DNA of 64,000 nt from JAIBDK01 sp965261915 (GTDB lineage: Bacteria; Pseudomonadota; Gammaproteobacteria; Arenicellales; Poriferihabitantaceae). Location: positions 2,170,001 to 2,234,000 of the forward strand of contig CBDHDW010000013.1 of the NCBI GenBank assembly GCA_965261915.1, written 5' to 3'. Positions 61,291 to 64,000 of the stretch are shown piece by piece (position 1 is the first letter of the stretch; each line of letters begins with the position of its first letter). Both the position numbers and the translations under genes were made by a program. The notes under the pieces are model-generated. The model was not told where the DNA came from. It saw nothing but the letters and a program-made list of their open reading frames with translations, and ran no database searches.

Positions 61291-61764
61291 ATGCAGCCTG
61301 TTCAGCGTACGTTGTACCAACGGTTACTTGCAGTGTTATGCCTGACGGTACTGGGCGGTTGTGCCTCATTGCCTTCACCGACTGAGGAGGTTCAACGACA
61401 GGCTGAGATCGAGCAGTTTTTCCAAAAGTGGCAAGGCACAGAGTATGGATACGGTGGGACAACTCAAAATGCAGTAGACTGTTCTGCGCTAATGGTCCAT
61501 GCCTATCGCGATTTATACGCCATCCGGTTACCCAGAACCACCGAGCAGCAGGCTGATCTCGGTAACCGTATTCGACAGAAAAACCTGAAAGCCGGTGATT
61601 TGATCTTTTTTAAAACCGGCTTTCGAACCCGTCACGTCGGAATATACGTTGGCAATGGATATTTTGTTCATTCCTCGCAATCGAAAGGAGTGATGAAATC
61701 AACGTTGTATTCCAGCTACTGGGCGGAACATTACTGGAAAGCGAAACGACTGGTTTCTTATTGA
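61291..61764 (+). CDS. NlpC/P60-family lipoprotein (peptidoglycan endopeptidase)
   Basis: I choose the ATG at 61291 with GAGGGAG upstream. The signal peptide ends in a lipobox (LTVLGGC), which predicts a lipid anchor. The C40 peptidase domain has the catalytic Cys in NAVDCSALMVHAY, the His in TRHVGIYVGNGYFVH and a typical KAGDLIFFKT strand. Such enzymes cut peptide cross-links in the cell wall (Spr/MepS-like). It follows the cox genes in the same direction, but the function is unrelated. Confidence 0.92.
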   Translation: MQPVQRTLYQRLLAVLCLTVLGGCASLPSPTEEVQRQAEIEQFFQKWQGTEYGYGGTTQNAVDCSALMVHAYRDLYAIRLPRTTEQQADLGNRIRQKNLKAGDLIFFKTGFRTRHVGIYVGNGYFVHSSQSKGVMKSTLYSSYWAEHYWKAKRLVSY

Positions 61765-62038
61765 TCCAGCGGGGAATTTAAGCGGGTTTTTTACCGCACA
61801 ACCAGGCACGTTAAATAAATCTACCAGATCAAACAGAATGGGGGGGCTGCTGAAGGGGGGTAATGATCTGGCAGAAGAACAAGTTTTCGCTTGCCCTGGA
61901 TTAAGAGTAGAATAGCGCACTAGTGCAAATCAAATATTTTAGACAAGCGGTACTTTTTTCGAATGCGCTGTAGATTTTCGATAAAATCCAGTGTTTTCAA
62001 CGCCTGAAGACGAAAAGTCGCCAACCTTTCAGCCATTT

Positions 62039-63478
62039 ATGAAGAATAAAAACGACAGTAAGAACGTGGAAAATGACCCTCCCCAAAGCAAGCTTTGGGG
62101 AGGGAGATTCAATGTTCCAACCGATGAGCTTATGGAAAAATTTTCCCAATCGGTTAGCTTTGATCATCGACTCTATCGACAGGATATCGCGGCTTCTCTG
62201 GCCCATGTCGGCATGCTGGCGCAGCAAAATATCATCACAGGTGTGGAGTTGGAAGATATAGAGCGTGGTTTGTTGGAAATACAGCATGAAATCGAGAGAG
62301 GCGAATTCGTTTGGTCGGAATCGCTTGAAGATGTACACATGAACATCGAGGCCGCACTCACCGAGAAAATTGGCGATGCCGGTAAAAAACTTCATACCGC
62401 GCGCTCCCGTAACGACCAAATCGCCACAGACGTGCGGTTATATGCAAGAGCGCAAGTCGATCGCCTGAGTGATCTGCTGGGTTCCGTTCAATCGGCTTTG
62501 ATCGTTCTCGCGAATGCTGAATCAGCAACACTGATGCCCGGTTTTACGCACATGCAATCTGCGCAGCCGGTTACGTTTGGCCATCACATACTCGCCTGGA
62601 ATGAAATGTTTCAGCGAGACTATGAACGATTAATGGATTGCCGAAAACGGATTAACATCTGCCCCCTGGGTAGTGCCGCGTTGGCAGGAACCAGTTATCC
62701 CATTGACCGCTACATGACAGCAAAACAGCTCGGTTTTGATTCGGTGTCAAATAACTCCATGGATTCGGTATCTGACCGGGATTTTTTGATTGAGTTGTGT
62801 TCAGCGGCAAGTCTGATGATGATGCATTTCTCCAGGGTTGCAGAAGAACTGGTTTTATGGTCATCGCCAGCTTTTGATTTTGTTGATATTGGCGATGCGT
62901 TTTGTACCGGATCCAGCATTATGCCGCAAAAGAAAAACCCCGATGTCGCAGAGTTGACCCGAGGAAAAAGCGGTCGAGTGGTTGGTAATCTGATGGCTTT
63001 GCTGACCCTCATGAAGGGACAGCCGTTGAGTTATAACCGCGATAATCAGGAAGATAAAGAACCCTTGTTTGATACTGTGGACACAGCGGCCATTACGCTT
63101 CAGGTTTTTGCTGCCATGATTCCGTCGATCACCGTAAAACGAGAGCATATGCGAGAGGCTGCAGCAAGCGGTTTTTCAACGGCGACGGACCTCGCCGACT
63201 ATCTGGTTCGAAAAGGCATGCCATTTCGAGACGCCCATGAAGTCGTTGGGAAAATTGTAGCTTTCGCCGTAGAGCAGAAATCCATGCTGCCGGAAATCTC
63301 GCTTGAAGATCTAAGATCCTTTTCCGGAATGATCGAAAACGATGTTTTTAAAATACTCGACGTCGAAGGTTCGGTTGCGTCACGGGACCATATTGGCGGC
63401 ACTGCCCCTAAGCAGGTAGAAACCGCCGTTCAAAACGCACGTAAATTACTCGATGCACGGCAACAGCATCCGGTATAG
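62039..63478 (+). CDS. argH: Argininosuccinate lyase
   Basis: Last step of arginine synthesis: argininosuccinate to arginine and fumarate. I choose the ATG at 62039 (MKNKNDSKNVENDPPQ); the frame is open from a GTG at 61991. Marks: KLWGGRF, DVHMNIEAAL, TARSRNDQIATD, GFTHMQSAQPVTFGHH with the catalytic His, and the signature loop GSSIMPQKKNPD with the catalytic Ser. 479 residues, intact. The 274 bases before it hold no gene. Confidence 0.97.
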   Translation: MKNKNDSKNVENDPPQSKLWGGRFNVPTDELMEKFSQSVSFDHRLYRQDIAASLAHVGMLAQQNIITGVELEDIERGLLEIQHEIERGEFVWSESLEDVHMNIEAALTEKIGDAGKKLHTARSRNDQIATDVRLYARAQVDRLSDLLGSVQSALIVLANAESATLMPGFTHMQSAQPVTFGHHILAWNEMFQRDYERLMDCRKRINICPLGSAALAGTSYPIDRYMTAKQLGFDSVSNNSMDSVSDRDFLIELCSAASLMMMHFSRVAEELVLWSSPAFDFVDIGDAFCTGSSIMPQKKNPDVAELTRGKSGRVVGNLMALLTLMKGQPLSYNRDNQEDKEPLFDTVDTAAITLQVFAAMIPSITVKREHMREAAASGFSTATDLADYLVRKGMPFRDAHEVVGKIVAFAVEQKSMLPEISLEDLRSFSGMIENDVFKILDVEGSVASRDHIGGTAPKQVETAVQNARKLLDARQQHPV

Positions 63479-63511
63479 AATCAGCCTATACGAGATAATC
63501 AATTCAACGCT

Positions 63512-63685
63512 ATGAATAAAATACTTTCTTTAATACTGATCAGCCTGTTTATGCTGTCTGCCTGTGGACAGAGCGGTTCGCTTTATATTCCGGGAACACC
63601 GGCAGATGAAGCATCCGAGGCGGTTGAAACTGAAGTCGCAGAAGAAGAGGAAGCAACGGAATCTTCTGCGACAACTACCGAATAA
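63512..63685 (+). CDS. lptM: LptM-like small lipoprotein
   Basis: A 57-residue lipoprotein: signal peptide MNKILSLILISLFMLSAC with the lipidated Cys, then GQSGSLYIPG, typical of LptM (YifL), followed by an acidic tail. LptM helps oxidative maturation of the LPS transporter LptDE in E. coli. The position between argH and lysA is conserved in many gammaproteobacteria. Confidence 0.88.
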   Translation: MNKILSLILISLFMLSACGQSGSLYIPGTPADEASEAVETEVAEEEEATESSATTTE

Positions 63686-63756
63686 AATCGTACTGTAACC
63701 TTCATCAGGGTCACTCTGTCTTGGTTTCCGAGCGCTAATCGGATATGGTTTAAACC

Positions 63757-64000
63757 ATGGATCACTTTCAATTTAAAGACGCTCGCCTGCATTGCGAGGA
63801 AGTCGCTTTATCGACTATCGCTGACGAGATTGGTACTCCCTGCTTTGTCTATTCGTGTGCAACGCTCGAACGACACTGGCATGCGTTTAACAACGCTTTT
63901 GGGGACTATCCTCACCATATTTGTTATGCAGTAAAGGCAAATGGGAATCTGGCGATTTTAAGCTTGCTCGCAAAGCTGGGATCCGGTTTTGACATCGTCT
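63757..64000 (+). CDS. lysA: Diaminopimelate decarboxylase, N-terminal part (runs off the window)
   Basis: Makes lysine from meso-diaminopimelate with pyridoxal phosphate. Starts MDHFQFKDARLHCEEVALST. The next conserved parts are GTPCFVYSCATLERH and ICYAVKANGNLAIL, in which Lys is the PLP-binding residue. The frame is open to the last base. Confidence 0.95.
   Translation, partial: MDHFQFKDARLHCEEVALSTIADEIGTPCFVYSCATLERHWHAFNNAFGDYPHHICYAVKANGNLAILSLLAKLGSGFDIV

Noticed and set aside
1..64000. CRISPR array, tRNA or rRNA genes
   Set aside because: I found no regularly spaced short repeats with unique spacers; the only tandem repeats are inside the adhesin gene. No tRNA cloverleaf or rRNA sequence was recognised by eye.

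Overview
The window comes from a gammaproteobacterial chromosome, probably near the replication origin. The evidence is the complete F1Fo ATP synthase operon in gammaproteobacterial order (atpIBEFHAGDC), an aa3-type cytochrome oxidase operon whose subunit II carries a fused cytochrome c domain, and the argH - lptM - lysA order. I cannot name the genus from sequence alone. Between these housekeeping blocks lies about 48 kb of accessory DNA dense with insertion sequences.

Layout: 1-482, the end of an IS1380-like element. 736-1612, an FkbM methyltransferase gene carrying an 18-base poly-C tract. 1721-2571, an internally deleted IS1380-type element. 2572-4298, a short integrase-less cassette array with attC-like sites, next to atpC. 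4293-11518, the atp operon (minus strand) with a clear sigma-70 promoter. 11675-12744, an IS1595-family element. 12836-17027, an oxidoreductase-cNMP fusion, a cNMP-patatin fusion and a frameshifted metallo-beta-lactamase-fold gene. 17529-18716, a Fic protein. 18934-22603, a decayed restriction-modification remnant between two copies of part of an outer-membrane protein gene. 21639-44397, about 23 kb of same-strand genes: lipid-export-like MMPL/LolA-like/beta-barrel triad, cNMP-aldehyde dehydrogenase fusion, CHASE2 adenylate cyclase, a type I secretion system, its 2632-residue repeat adhesin, a TolC protein and a PhyH dioxygenase. 44418-49739, a pile of nested IS elements and remnants (IS30, IS66 interrupted by IS1380, an ISNCY-like deletion derivative, IS3). 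49875-51421, hipBA. 51549-52712, gene debris. 52826-61235, cytochrome oxidase genes and assembly factors. 61291 to the end, NlpC/P60 lipoprotein, argH, lptM and the start of lysA.

The most interesting candidate system is the cyclic-nucleotide theme. One membrane adenylate cyclase (27918-30140) sits in a window with three different enzymes that each carry a cNMP-binding domain: an NDH-2-like flavoprotein, a patatin/NTE lipase and an acetaldehyde-dehydrogenase-like enzyme. A metallo-beta-lactamase-fold protein that might be a phosphodiesterase and an MMPL lipid-exporter module are also close by. I infer a cAMP-controlled lipid or aldehyde metabolism and export module linked to a secreted adhesin. 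It is an inference from domain content and gene order, and I do not know of a published description. Several genes here are broken by small lesions (11-bp deletion in the MBL gene, one-base slip in a T tract, poly-C out of frame), so the module may be partly decayed or phase variable in this strain.
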